Source of the DNA: Acidimicrobiaceae bacterium
GTDB taxonomy: Bacteria > Actinomycetota > Acidimicrobiia > Acidimicrobiales > RAAP-2
Assembly: GCA_003162395.1 (NCBI GenBank)
Contig: PMON01000060.1
Coordinates: forward strand, 1-64,000
Direction of reading: 5' to 3'
Length of the DNA stretch: 64,000 nucleotides
In this document: positions 49,444 through 58,489 of the stretch, one piece after another
Numbering within the stretch: position 1 is the stretch's first letter
Layout: each line of letters starts with the position of its first letter
The notes under the pieces: model-generated
What the model was told of the DNA's origin: nothing
Databases searched by the model: none
What the model saw: the letters and a program-made list of their open reading frames with translations, nothing else
Position numbers and translations under genes: made by a program

Positions 49444-50237
49444 TTCGGAAGCAAGCCGCCCTCAGCGGCCTCGCGCTCCTCGAGACTCGGCTTGCCGCGC
49501 ACGACGCGGATGAGCCCGACGGCGAGGAGCGCGCCGATGACCGGGCCCGCGACGTAGATCCACCAGCCGGCCAGGTCCGCACCCACGAGGTTCGGGCCGA
49601 GCGTCCTCACGGGATTCATCGACGCACCCGAGATCGGACTCGCGAAGAGCCCGAGCAGCGCCACCGTCGAGCCCACCGCGAGGGCCGCGTTGTGTCCGAT
49701 GCTCTTGTAGCCCGTCGCGGTGTGCAGGATGACGGTCACCAAGATGAGGGTGCACAGCACCTCCATCACGAGGGACCGCCACTCGCCCCCGGCGATCGCG
49801 ATGGGGTGGCTGCCGCCCTTTGCGACCTGGCCGAACATGAGCTGGAGGAAGAGAGCTGCCGCGAACGCGCCGAGGAGCTGGGCCACGATGTAGGGGATCG
49901 CCCACGCCGCGTGGAAGACGCCGCGCAGCGTGAAGGCGATGGTCACGACGGGATTGATGTGCATGCCCGACAGGGGACCGAGCGCGTAGATCAGGGCCAT
50001 CACGAGCGCGCCCGGGGCGACGACCGCGGCGTCCCGGGAGATCTGTGGCACCCCGTGGTGCAGCGCCACGTAGGCGTTGATCACCCCCGGACCGGCTGCG
50101 ACGCAGATGAGGATGAACGTGCCCACGAACTCGACGATGAGCCGCACCCGCAGGGGGTGCGCGCGGAGCGCGCCGTTGTCGAAGAGCCAGAAGAGACGAG
50201 GCGGTGCGGCTGCCGCCATCTGCGCCTCGGTCGTCAT
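49440..50237 (-). CDS. MIP-family channel (aquaporin/glycerol facilitator-like)
   Basis: VEFVGTFILICVAAG; SGMHINPVVTIAFTL; SGASMNPVRTLGPNLVG. Confidence 0.92.
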   Translation of the reverse strand: MTTEAQMAAAAPPRLFWLFDNGALRAHPLRVRLIVEFVGTFILICVAAGPGVINAYVALHHGVPQISRDAAVVAPGALVMALIYALGPLSGMHINPVVTIAFTLRGVFHAAWAIPYIVAQLLGAFAAALFLQLMFGQVAKGGSHPIAIAGGEWRSLVMEVLCTLILVTVILHTATGYKSIGHNAALAVGSTVALLGLFASPISGASMNPVRTLGPNLVGADLAGWWIYVAGPVIGALLAVGLIRVVRGKPSLEEREAAEGGLLPN

Positions 50238-50371
50238 CACACCTCCGCGACTGCACGTGGACCTCGGACAAGTGTCGTCACTCGAGTACCCCGGAGCCGT
50301 GATACCCCGCCTCGTGGTGCGGACCGGCGGCTGGGCGTGCCCTCGGCCGAGCTTCGGCGTACGTTGAAGAC

Positions 50372-50779
50372 GTGGAGGCAGCCCGTGGCACATCGCTCCC
50401 TGACCAGGCGGTCGAGCTCATCGACCGCCCCGTGGTCGCCGCCTTCACGACGCTGCGTCCCGATGGCCGACCGCACACGACGCCGGTGTGGATCGGCCGC
50501 GACGGCGACGAATTGCTCGTGAACACCGCGTCAGGCCGGGTGAAGACGCGCAACGTCGAACACGATCCTCGCGTCGCGATCTGCCTCGTCGACCCGCTCG
50601 ACCCCCTCAACGTCGTGGCACTCGAAGGAACCGTGGTCGACGTCACGACGAAGGGCGCCGACGAGCTCATCGACGCGCTCAGCCTGAAATACATGGGCAA
50701 CCCGACCTTCGGTGCCCACCAACCTGGGCGACACCGCCTCACGCTCCGGATCCGCTGCGACCGTCTCTTGTTGCCGTGA
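50372..50779 (+). CDS. PPOX-class F420-dependent oxidoreductase
   Basis: RPVVAAFTTLRPDGRPHTTPVWIGRDGDELLVNTASGRVKTRNVEHDPRVAICLVDP. Confidence 0.92.
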   Translation: MEAARGTSLPDQAVELIDRPVVAAFTTLRPDGRPHTTPVWIGRDGDELLVNTASGRVKTRNVEHDPRVAICLVDPLDPLNVVALEGTVVDVTTKGADELIDALSLKYMGNPTFGAHQPGRHRLTLRIRCDRLLLP

Positions 50780-50875
50780 GGTTCGCCAGCTCGCCCCGGC
50801 TGGCGCGCGGCGGTCGCCCGGGCTCGTCGATGGTCATCGTTCTAGTGTGAGCCCACACCGCGACAAGGAGACACA

Positions 50876-51685
50876 ATGACGGACACCTCAGGGCTCCCCT
50901 CACCCGACGACCAAGCGGCGGTCGACGCCTCCACCAATCTCGTCCATCGCGTCAGGGGCACCGTCATGCCGGTCCTCGAGGTCGACCTGCAGCCAGGCCA
51001 GAAGGTGGTCTCCGAGGGCGGCGAGCTGTCGTGGATGACCGACACGATCCGGATGACGACCTCGACGTCGGGCGCGGGCCAGTCCGGCGTCATGGGCGTG
51101 CTCAAGCGCGCGGTCGCTGGCGGCACGATCTTCATGACCGAGTACACCGCGGAGGGCAGCCCCGGCACGGTCGACTTCGCGACCAAGATGCCCGGCGAGA
51201 TCCGCCCCGTCGCGATCGGCCCGGGGCGCGAGTACATGGTGAGCCGTCACGGGTTCCTCGCGGGGACCGAGAACGTCAAGCTGGCGATCGGCTTCCAGCA
51301 GAAGCTGGGCGCGGGCGTGTTCAGCGGCAACGGCTTCATCCTGCAGCGCCTGTCCGGCCAGGGCGTCTCGTGGATCGGGCTCTCCGGCGAGCTCATCGAG
51401 TACCGCCTCCAGCCCGGCGAGACCATCCACGTGCACCCAGGGCACATCGGGATCTTCGACGCGTCGGTGAACTTCGACATCCAGATGGTGAAGGGCATCA
51501 AGAACATGCTCTTCGGCGCCGACTCGATCTTCCTCGTGCGGATGACCGGGCCCGGCGTCGTCTGGCTGCAGACCCTGCCGCTGCCCAACCTCGCCCACGC
51601 GCTCTCCCCGTTCATGGAGCGAGAGGGCAACAAATCGTCGCCGAACTCGCCGGGCTCGCTCATCGGGGGGCTGCTCGGCAACTGA
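50876..51685 (+). CDS. TIGR00266/AIM24-family protein
   Basis: LEVDLQPGQKVVSEGGELSWMTDTIRMTT...GFQQKLGAGVFSGNGFILQRLSGQG. Confidence 0.9.
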   Translation: MTDTSGLPSPDDQAAVDASTNLVHRVRGTVMPVLEVDLQPGQKVVSEGGELSWMTDTIRMTTSTSGAGQSGVMGVLKRAVAGGTIFMTEYTAEGSPGTVDFATKMPGEIRPVAIGPGREYMVSRHGFLAGTENVKLAIGFQQKLGAGVFSGNGFILQRLSGQGVSWIGLSGELIEYRLQPGETIHVHPGHIGIFDASVNFDIQMVKGIKNMLFGADSIFLVRMTGPGVVWLQTLPLPNLAHALSPFMEREGNKSSPNSPGSLIGGLLGN

Positions 51686-51727
51686 CCCCGCCTTGACGCG
51701 CACGCAGCCACGAGGTGAACTTGTGAC

Positions 51728-51805
51728 ATGCGCGAGACCTACGGCCACCAGCTGCTCGGCCATCACGGCCATCTGGCCGTGCCTGCGCGCTCCGCGGTGA
51801 CCTAG
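51728..51805 (+). CDS. His-rich leader peptide MRETYGHQLLGHHGHLAVPARSAVT
   Basis: 25-aa ORF with GAGGTG upstream; four His in nine residues; directly before terminator and hisG. Confidence 0.75.
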   Translation: MRETYGHQLLGHHGHLAVPARSAVT

Positions 51806-51832
51806 TCCCACCGCACAGTCGCAGCAGGCACC

Positions 51833-51860
51833 AAGGGCCCGTCCGAGCGGACGGGCCCTT
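51833..51860 (+). terminator. Attenuator hairpin aagggcccgtcc-gagc-ggacgggccctt
   Basis: Perfect 12-bp stem, 4-nt loop, between leader peptide and hisG; no clear U-tract. Confidence 0.75.
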
Positions 51861-51894
51861 CTGCATGCCACGGGGCCGACCAGGAAGGCAAGAG

Positions 51895-52767
51895 ATGAGA
51901 AACGTGAGGGTGGCAGTCCCCAACAAGGGGGTGATGGCCGACAGCGTGCTGCAGCTGCTGGGCGACGCCGGTCTCGACCCGCGCAGCCACCTCGGCAGCC
52001 GCGCCCTCGAGGCGTCGCTCGGGGAAGGCTTCGACGCGGTCTTCGTCGCCGCGGGGAACATCCCCGAGTTCGTGGCCGACAGGGCCGCCGACGCCGGCAT
52101 CACCGGCTGGGATCTCGTGTGCGAGTCCGGGCGTGCCCTCGAGATGCGCCTGGACGTCGAGCTCGCGCCCTGCCGGCTCGTGCTGGCCGCCCCCCACGAG
52201 AGCGCGGTGGATGCCATCGAGAAGATCCCCGCGGGGGCGCGCGTGGCCACCGTCTTCCCGAGGCTCACTCGAGCGTTCCTCGCTGACGCGGGCGTGGACG
52301 CCGAGGTCGTCGAGGTCTCCGGTGCGGTCGAGATCACGCCCCGGCTCGGCGTCGCCGACTACGTCGTGGACCTCGTCGCGACGGGCTCCACCCTTCGGGC
52401 GAACCAGCTGGTGGAGGTCGCCACCGTCCTCACGTCGAGCGCGCGGCTCGTCACCCGGCCGAGCGACGAGGACGCCCCTGAGCTCCGCGCGCGTCTCGAG
52501 GCCCTCACGCTCGCGCTCGAGTCGGTCGTCCAGGCGCGCACGCTGCGCTACCTCATGGCCAATGTTGCCCGCGACCGCCTGGACGAGGTCCGCGACATCC
52601 TGCCGGGGATCGGGGGGCCTGACGTCGTCGAGCTGCTCGACGGCGGCGAGCTCATCGCGGTGCAGGCCGTCGTCTCGTTGCCGCGCATCTCGGCGACGAT
52701 CAGCTCGTTGAAGGCGATCGGTGCGACCGGCATCGTCGTGACCCGGATCGAGCGGTTCATCCCGTGA
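51895..52767 (+). CDS. hisG: ATP phosphoribosyltransferase
   Basis: VRVAVPNKGVMADSVLQLL...GVADYVVDLVATGSTLRANQL; regulatory C-term domain. Confidence 0.93.
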   Translation: MRNVRVAVPNKGVMADSVLQLLGDAGLDPRSHLGSRALEASLGEGFDAVFVAAGNIPEFVADRAADAGITGWDLVCESGRALEMRLDVELAPCRLVLAAPHESAVDAIEKIPAGARVATVFPRLTRAFLADAGVDAEVVEVSGAVEITPRLGVADYVVDLVATGSTLRANQLVEVATVLTSSARLVTRPSDEDAPELRARLEALTLALESVVQARTLRYLMANVARDRLDEVRDILPGIGGPDVVELLDGGELIAVQAVVSLPRISATISSLKAIGATGIVVTRIERFIP

Positions 52768-53816
52768 GCCCGCCACCGGCTCGTCGCCGGACCCAGACGA
52801 TCGCGGCGATGCCGCGCTACCACCCGCACCGGCCGCCGACGCGCGTGGACCTCTCGGACAACACCAGCCTGTGGGGGCCGCCGCCGTCGGTCCGTGCGAC
52901 CCTGGCCGCACTGAGCGACGCCCAGCTGTCGCGGTACCCCACGCCCTACGCCGACGCGCTCACCGCCGCGCTCGCGTCGCACCATGGCGTCGCCGCCGAA
53001 CGGGTGGTCACGGGCTGCGGGTCCGACGACGTGCTCGACTCGGCCATCCGGGCGTGCTGTGACGCGGGCTCGTCGATCGGGATCGCGGTGCCGACGTTCT
53101 CGGTGATCCCATCGTTCGCCGCGGTGAACGACGTCGAGGTGCGCGGCGTCGAGCTGCGACGCGACGGCACGATCCGTGCCGTCGACCTGCTCGCGTCGGG
53201 GGCGGACATCTACTACGTCTGCTCGCCCAACAACCCGACTGGCACGTGCGTCGAGCTCGACGAGCTTCGCGGGCTCCTGTCGGGGACGGCCGCGACCGTG
53301 CTCCTCGACGAGGCCTACGCGGACTTCGCCGACCACGACGCGACCGCGCTCCTCGACGAGTTCGACAACCTCGTCGTCGTGCGCACGCTGTCCAAGGCCT
53401 ACGGCCTCGCCGGCCTGCGCGTCGGCTACGGCATCGGCCATCGCGACGTCATCGCGGCGATCGCCATCTCGCGGGGGCCCTACAAGGTGAGCGGCATCGC
53501 CGAGGCGGTCGCGATCGGCGTCCTCGAGTGCGACTCTGACTGGGTGCGCGACCGCGTGGGCGAGATGCGGGCGCTTCGCGACGACTTCACGTCGCGACTC
53601 GTCGCCCATGGTCTCGAGGCCCTGCGCTCAGAGGCAAACTTCGTCGCGGTGCTCGTCGACGACGCGACCAAGGTCCGCGACCAGCTGCTCGCAGCGGGCG
53701 TGCTCGCCCGCGCCTACACGTCGCTGCCCGTCTTCGGCGACCTCGTGCGGGTCACGATCGGTCCACGAGCCCAACTCGACGAGGCCTTCGAGCTCCTGAT
53801 AAGCGCAGTCCGATGA
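52764..53816 (+). CDS. hisC: Histidinol-phosphate aminotransferase-like PLP enzyme
   Basis: YYVCSPNNPTGTCVE...VVVRTLSKAYGLAGLRVGYGI. Confidence 0.92.
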   Translation: MSPPPARRRTQTIAAMPRYHPHRPPTRVDLSDNTSLWGPPPSVRATLAALSDAQLSRYPTPYADALTAALASHHGVAAERVVTGCGSDDVLDSAIRACCDAGSSIGIAVPTFSVIPSFAAVNDVEVRGVELRRDGTIRAVDLLASGADIYYVCSPNNPTGTCVELDELRGLLSGTAATVLLDEAYADFADHDATALLDEFDNLVVVRTLSKAYGLAGLRVGYGIGHRDVIAAIAISRGPYKVSGIAEAVAIGVLECDSDWVRDRVGEMRALRDDFTSRLVAHGLEALRSEANFVAVLVDDATKVRDQLLAAGVLARAYTSLPVFGDLVRVTIGPRAQLDEAFELLISAVR

Positions 53817-54406
53817 GGATCGCGATCTTCGACGACGGCGCGGGGAACGTCCACTCGCTCGCAAAGGTCCTGGCGGCGCGCGGCGAAGTCGTCCACGAGC
53901 GCGAGGTCGCAGCCCTCTGTGACGCCGACGTCGCGGTGCTGCCGGGCGTCGGGGCGTTCGACACCGCGATGGCGCGGCTCGGCAGTGACGCGGCAGTCCT
54001 CGCCGCCGCGCTCTCCTACGGGCTCGCGTGCCTCGCGATCTGCCTCGGGATGCAGCTGCTCTTCGACCGCTCCGAGGAGGGCGAGCTCGATGGGCTCGGC
54101 GTGCTGCCCGGGGGCGTCCAGCGACTCACCTCGCGTCGCCGACCCCACATCGGCTGGGAGATGGTCACCAACGCGACGGAGACGACGCTCTCTGAGTCGG
54201 GACTCGTCTGGGGGTACTACGCGCACAGCTATGTCTGCCCGAGCAAGGGCCTGCACCGCGTGACCTCGACGTCGAGGATCGAGGGCCAGGTCATCCCCGC
54301 GACGATCCGGTCCGACCGCATCCTCGGGGTGCAGTTCCACCCCGAGAAGTCCTCTGCGCCCGGCACCGCGATGATCCGCGCGTTTCTCGACGAGGTCGCG
54401 CCGTGA
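53813..54406 (+). CDS. hisH: Imidazole glycerol phosphate synthase glutaminase subunit
   Basis: PGVGAFDTAM, ACLAICLGMQLLFDRSEEG, GVQFHPEKS. Confidence 0.95.
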   Translation: MRIAIFDDGAGNVHSLAKVLAARGEVVHEREVAALCDADVAVLPGVGAFDTAMARLGSDAAVLAAALSYGLACLAICLGMQLLFDRSEEGELDGLGVLPGGVQRLTSRRRPHIGWEMVTNATETTLSESGLVWGYYAHSYVCPSKGLHRVTSTSRIEGQVIPATIRSDRILGVQFHPEKSSAPGTAMIRAFLDEVAP

Positions 54407-55104
54407 TCGTGGTGCCCGCGATCGACCTGCGCGAGGGCCACTGCGTCCAGCTCCGTGGCGGCAGCTACGACCACGAGCTCGTGCGCCTCGACGACCCCGT
54501 CGCGGTGGCCGCGCGCTGGCGGGCGCTCGGCTTTGCCGAGCTCCACCTCGTCGACCTCGACGCGGCGACCGCCAGGGGCGACAACGCCGAGCTCGTCGCC
54601 AGCATCCTGGCGTTGGACGGGCTTGCGGTCCACGTGGGAGGCGGCGTGCGCGACGACGCGGCCGTCGCGCGCCTGCTCGCCGCGGGCGCGCGGTCCGTCG
54701 TCGTGGGGACGAGGGCCGTCGCGGACCCCGCCTGGCTCACCCGGATCGCGACGTCCAATCCTGATCGCGTCTCGGTGGCGCTCGACGTGCGCCATGGCGT
54801 GCTCACGACCGAGGGGTGGCAGGTCCAGACCATCCGCGACCCCGTCGAGCTCGCCGGCTCGGTCGCCGAGCTGCCCTTGTGCCAGGTCGTCGTCACCGCC
54901 GTCGACGTCGAGGGCACCGCCCAGGGCCCCGACCTCGCACTCGTGCGCCGCGTGCGGTCCGCGACGACACAGCGACTCGGCATCGCGGGCGGGGTCTCGA
55001 GCAGCGACGACCTCGTCGAGCTGCGCGGCCTCGGCGTCGACGCCGCGATCGTCGGCACCGCGCTGTACACCGGCGTCCTCGACCCCGAGGCCCTGAGGCC
55101 CTGA
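54403..55104 (+). CDS. hisA: ProFAR isomerase HisA-like
   Basis: VVPAIDLREGHCVQLRGGSYD...LHLVDLDAA...VHVGGGVRDDAAVARLLAAGA. Confidence 0.93.
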   Translation: MIVVPAIDLREGHCVQLRGGSYDHELVRLDDPVAVAARWRALGFAELHLVDLDAATARGDNAELVASILALDGLAVHVGGGVRDDAAVARLLAAGARSVVVGTRAVADPAWLTRIATSNPDRVSVALDVRHGVLTTEGWQVQTIRDPVELAGSVAELPLCQVVVTAVDVEGTAQGPDLALVRRVRSATTQRLGIAGGVSSSDDLVELRGLGVDAAIVGTALYTGVLDPEALRP

Positions 55105-55120
55105 GCCAGGAGCTGCACAC

Positions 55121-55663
55121 ATGACCACCGTCCGGCGCACCACCACCGAGACCGACGTGACCGTCGAGCTCACGATCGGGTCCAAGAGTCCCGTCGTGAC
55201 CGTGTCGACCGGCGACGGCTTCTTCGACCACATGATCGCGACGCTCGCGCGGTACGCGGGCTTCGACCTCGCCGTCACTGCGTCAGGCGACCTCGAGCAC
55301 CACCTGGTGGAGGACGTCGCGCTCACGCTCGGGCGCGCCGTGCGTGAGGCGACGCCCGCGGCGTGCGCGCGGTACGGGACGGCGACCGTCCCGATGGACG
55401 ACGCACTGGTCACCGCGACGATCGACGTCGGCGGACGCGCGTTCTGGGGCGGGTCGCTCCCCGACCTCACCTACGACCACGTGCTGCGGAGCTTCGCGGG
55501 GGCGGCCGCCGTGACGCTCCACGTCGTGGTGGTGCGCGGGCAAGACCCGCACCACGTGACCGAGGCTGCCTGCAAGGCCGTCGGCCTGGCGCTGCGCCAC
55601 GCACTCGAGGCCACGAGCTCGGTCTTTTCGACCAAGGGACAGGTCCGCTGGGAGGTCAGCTGA
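55121..55663 (+). CDS. hisB: Imidazoleglycerol-phosphate dehydratase
   Basis: GDGFFDHMIATLARYAGFDL...LEHHLVEDVALTLGRAVREA...HHVTEAACKAVGLALRHAL. Confidence 0.95.
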   Translation: MTTVRRTTTETDVTVELTIGSKSPVVTVSTGDGFFDHMIATLARYAGFDLAVTASGDLEHHLVEDVALTLGRAVREATPAACARYGTATVPMDDALVTATIDVGGRAFWGGSLPDLTYDHVLRSFAGAAAVTLHVVVVRGQDPHHVTEAACKAVGLALRHALEATSSVFSTKGQVRWEVS

Positions 55664-56433
55664 TGCCGAGCGCGCGGCTCATCGTCTGTCTCGACGTCCG
55701 CGATGGCAGGACTGTCAAGGGCACGAGGTTCGAGGACCTGGTCGACCTCGGCGACCCCGTGGACATGGCCGCGGGCTACGAGGCCGCGGGTGCGGACGAG
55801 GTCGTGTTCCTCGACATCACCGCGTCGACCGAGGGCCGCAGCACGGTCCTCGACGTCGCGTCGAGGACCGCGGCGGAGGTCTTCATCCCGCTCGTCATCG
55901 GCGGCGGCATTCGCACGCTCGACGACGCGCGCGCGGCGCTCAACGCGGGTGCGGACAAGGTGTGCCTGACCTCGCCCGCCGTCGAGCGGCCCGAGCTCAT
56001 CGGCGAGGTCGCCGTCGCGTTCGGGGAGCAGTGCACCGTCGCGAACCTCGATGCCGCGCGCACCGACGCGGGCGGCTGGGAGGTGCGCACGCACATGGCG
56101 ACCGGGCGCACCGGCCTCGACGTCGTCGAGTGGGCCGTCGAGTGCGTCGACCGCGGCGCGGGCGAGCTGCTCGTCACGAGCGTCGACCGCGACGGGACCC
56201 GCTCGGGCTACGACCTCGAGCTCCTCAAGGCGGTGCGCGACGCCGTCGCGGTCCCGATCATCGCCTCGGGCGGCGCGGGCACGGCCGCCCACGTGATCGA
56301 GGCCTTCGAGGCCGGCGCCGACGCCGCACTCTTGGCCGGCGCCCTGCACGACACGACGCTCAGCATCGAGGAGATCAAGTCCGCGATGCTCGACGCGGGG
56401 CTGCGCGTGCGGACGACCACGAGCGCATCGTGA
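55663..56433 (+). CDS. hisF: Imidazole glycerol phosphate synthase cyclase subunit
   Basis: RLIVCLDVRDGRTVKGTRFEDL...DEVVFLDITAS...PLVIGGGIRTLDDARAALNAGADKV. Confidence 0.95.
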   Translation: MPSARLIVCLDVRDGRTVKGTRFEDLVDLGDPVDMAAGYEAAGADEVVFLDITASTEGRSTVLDVASRTAAEVFIPLVIGGGIRTLDDARAALNAGADKVCLTSPAVERPELIGEVAVAFGEQCTVANLDAARTDAGGWEVRTHMATGRTGLDVVEWAVECVDRGAGELLVTSVDRDGTRSGYDLELLKAVRDAVAVPIIASGGAGTAAHVIEAFEAGADAALLAGALHDTTLSIEEIKSAMLDAGLRVRTTTSAS

Positions 56434-57053
56434 GCGCCGCCTTCGACCTCGCCGAGCTCGACTTCGACAAGGGCGCCGGGCTCGTCACGGTCGTCACCGT
56501 CGACGCCGCCACGGGCGCGGTCCTCATGGTCGCCCACGCGGACCGCGAGGCGCTCGAGGCCACCGTCGCGAGCGGCGAGATGCACTACCGGTCGCGGACC
56601 CGGGGCCTGTGGCACAAGGGTGCGACGAGCAGCAACGTCCAGCACGTGGTCGCGCTCGTCGCGGACTGTGACCACGACGCGGTGCTCGCCGTCGTGCATC
56701 CACAGGGCCCCGCCTGCCACACGGGCGCCGAACGCTGCTTCGACGATCGCGACGCCCTCCCCGGCGTGCTCGCCCGGCTCGACGAGCTCATCGCTCGGCG
56801 TGCCGACGGCGACGCCGACGAGTCGAGCTACGTACGACGTCTGCTCGACGACAAGAACCTGCGGCTGAAGAAGCTCGGTGAGGAGGCCACTGAACTCGCG
56901 GTCGCGGCTGCCGAGCACGACGCGAGCGCCGTCGTGCGCGAGGCAGCCGACCTAATCTTCCACGCGCTCGTCACGGTGCGCGCCGAGGGCGCGACGCTCC
57001 GTCAGGTGCTGGACGTGCTCGCCGCTCGAGAGGCAAAGGACAGCCGGGACTAG
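56430..57053 (+). CDS. hisIE: Bifunctional PR-AMP cyclohydrolase / PR-ATP pyrophosphatase
   Basis: HisI: HYRSRTRGLWHKGATSSN...GPACHTG; HisE: YVRRLLDDKNLRLKKLGEEATELAVAA...EAADLIFHALV. Confidence 0.93.
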   Translation: MSAAFDLAELDFDKGAGLVTVVTVDAATGAVLMVAHADREALEATVASGEMHYRSRTRGLWHKGATSSNVQHVVALVADCDHDAVLAVVHPQGPACHTGAERCFDDRDALPGVLARLDELIARRADGDADESSYVRRLLDDKNLRLKKLGEEATELAVAAAEHDASAVVREAADLIFHALVTVRAEGATLRQVLDVLAAREAKDSRD

Positions 57054-58252
57054 CCGACGACGAGCGGGAGCGTCCTCGGGCCGCGGACCTGACCGCGCGC
57101 CCACGTGACCGCTGACTCGTCGGCGAGGTGGAACTCGGGGAACCGCTCCAAGAAGCACTCGAGCGCGACCCGCAGCTCCATGCGGGCGAGGTTCGAGCCC
57201 ACGCAGCGGTGCACGCCGAGCCCGAACGCGGCATGGCGGTTGACCTCGCGATCGATCACGACCTCGTCGGCACGCTCGAAGACCCCCGGGTCGCGATTCG
57301 CCGCGGGGAAGCTGAGCAGCACCCAGTCGTCCTTCTTCATCGGGTGCCCTTGGAAGTCGAAGTCCTCCTTCACGAGGCGGGCCATCGTCACCGGCGCGTA
57401 GGCGCGGAGGAGCTCTTCGATCGCGATCGGCATGAGCTCGGGCTCGTCGACCAGGCGCGTGCGGTCGGCCTTGGTGCGCGCGAGATGCCAGATCGATGCG
57501 CCGATCGCCGACCAGGTCGTGTCGATGCCCGCGGCCAAGAGGAGCACCATCGTGCCGAACACGTGGCGCATCTCGAGTCGCTGGCCGTTCATCTCGACGT
57601 TGAGCAAGAAGTCCGTGAGGTCGTCGCGCGGGTGCTCTTGGTGGTCGATGATCTGGGCCTCGAAGTACGCACCGAGCGGCTCGAAGCTCGCGATGCGCTC
57701 CTCGAAGGGCAGGTCGACGCCCTCCAAGATGATGTGGACGAACCCCCGGAAGAGGTCCCCGTCTTCAGGCGGGAAGCCGAGCATCTTGGCGATCACGCCA
57801 ACCGGGATGTGCTGGGCGTAGTCGACCGCGGCGTCGAGGTGGTCCACGTCGCCGAGCCCGTCGAGCAGCTGCGTGCACAGCTCGCGGGTGTAGCCCTCGA
57901 GTTCGTTGATCGCCTTGGGCGAGAAGGCGGGCAGCAAGAGCCGGCGCGCCAGCTGGTGGAACGGGGGATCAGAGGTGATGGGCGGCGCCACGCCGATCGG
58001 CGCGGGCGGGGCCTGGGGGCCAGGGCGGCCCTCGTTGACCACGACGTTGCGGCTCGTGAAATGCTCGTGGTCGTTCGCGATCGCGGTGACGTCCTCGTGG
58101 CGCACCGGCAGCCACGCGCCGCCGTAGCGGTCGGAGTGCGCGACCGGGCACCGCGCGCGCAGGTCCTCGTAGATCGGGTACGGGTCGTTCACCCACGCGG
58201 CGTCGGTGTGGTCGAAGTCCGTCGCGAAGTCGGCGACCGGCAGGTGCGACAT
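57050..58252 (-). CDS. Cytochrome P450
   Basis: AAGIDTTWSAIG (I-helix), EELLR, heme loop AAFGLGVHRCVGSNLARME. Confidence 0.95.
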   Translation of the reverse strand: MSHLPVADFATDFDHTDAAWVNDPYPIYEDLRARCPVAHSDRYGGAWLPVRHEDVTAIANDHEHFTSRNVVVNEGRPGPQAPPAPIGVAPPITSDPPFHQLARRLLLPAFSPKAINELEGYTRELCTQLLDGLGDVDHLDAAVDYAQHIPVGVIAKMLGFPPEDGDLFRGFVHIILEGVDLPFEERIASFEPLGAYFEAQIIDHQEHPRDDLTDFLLNVEMNGQRLEMRHVFGTMVLLLAAGIDTTWSAIGASIWHLARTKADRTRLVDEPELMPIAIEELLRAYAPVTMARLVKEDFDFQGHPMKKDDWVLLSFPAANRDPGVFERADEVVIDREVNRHAAFGLGVHRCVGSNLARMELRVALECFLERFPEFHLADESAVTWARGQVRGPRTLPLVVG

Positions 58253-58449
58253 CAGGCCCCCTCGATGCGCACGGCGCCCTCGGGGCAGTTCGCGACCGCG
58301 AGGTGCGCGTGGCGCTCCTGGTCGGAAGCCACGATCCCGTCGCCGAGCACGACGCCGTTGCCGAGGTCGTCGCTCTCGAACAGCCCAGGGGCGATCGAGT
58401 AGCACCGACCGTGGCCCTGGCACCTCGACTCGTCGATCGTGACGCGCAT
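58252..58449 (-). CDS. Ferredoxin (short, P450-associated 3Fe-4S type)
   Basis: DESRCQGHGRCYSIAPGLFE...ANCPEGAV; overlaps P450 start. Confidence 0.9.
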   Translation of the reverse strand: MRVTIDESRCQGHGRCYSIAPGLFESDDLGNGVVLGDGIVASDQERHAHLAVANCPEGAVRIEGA

Positions 58450-58489
58450 GGCCCTCCTCGCCCCGTGAGACTACTGCACGCTTTCTGTC

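Noticed and set aside
49444-50522. Extension of the questin oxidase ORF to 50522
   Set aside because: Arises from an apparent frameshift and is antisense to the aquaporin gene
54229-55470. 413-aa minus ORF
   Set aside because: Antisense to hisH/hisA/hisB
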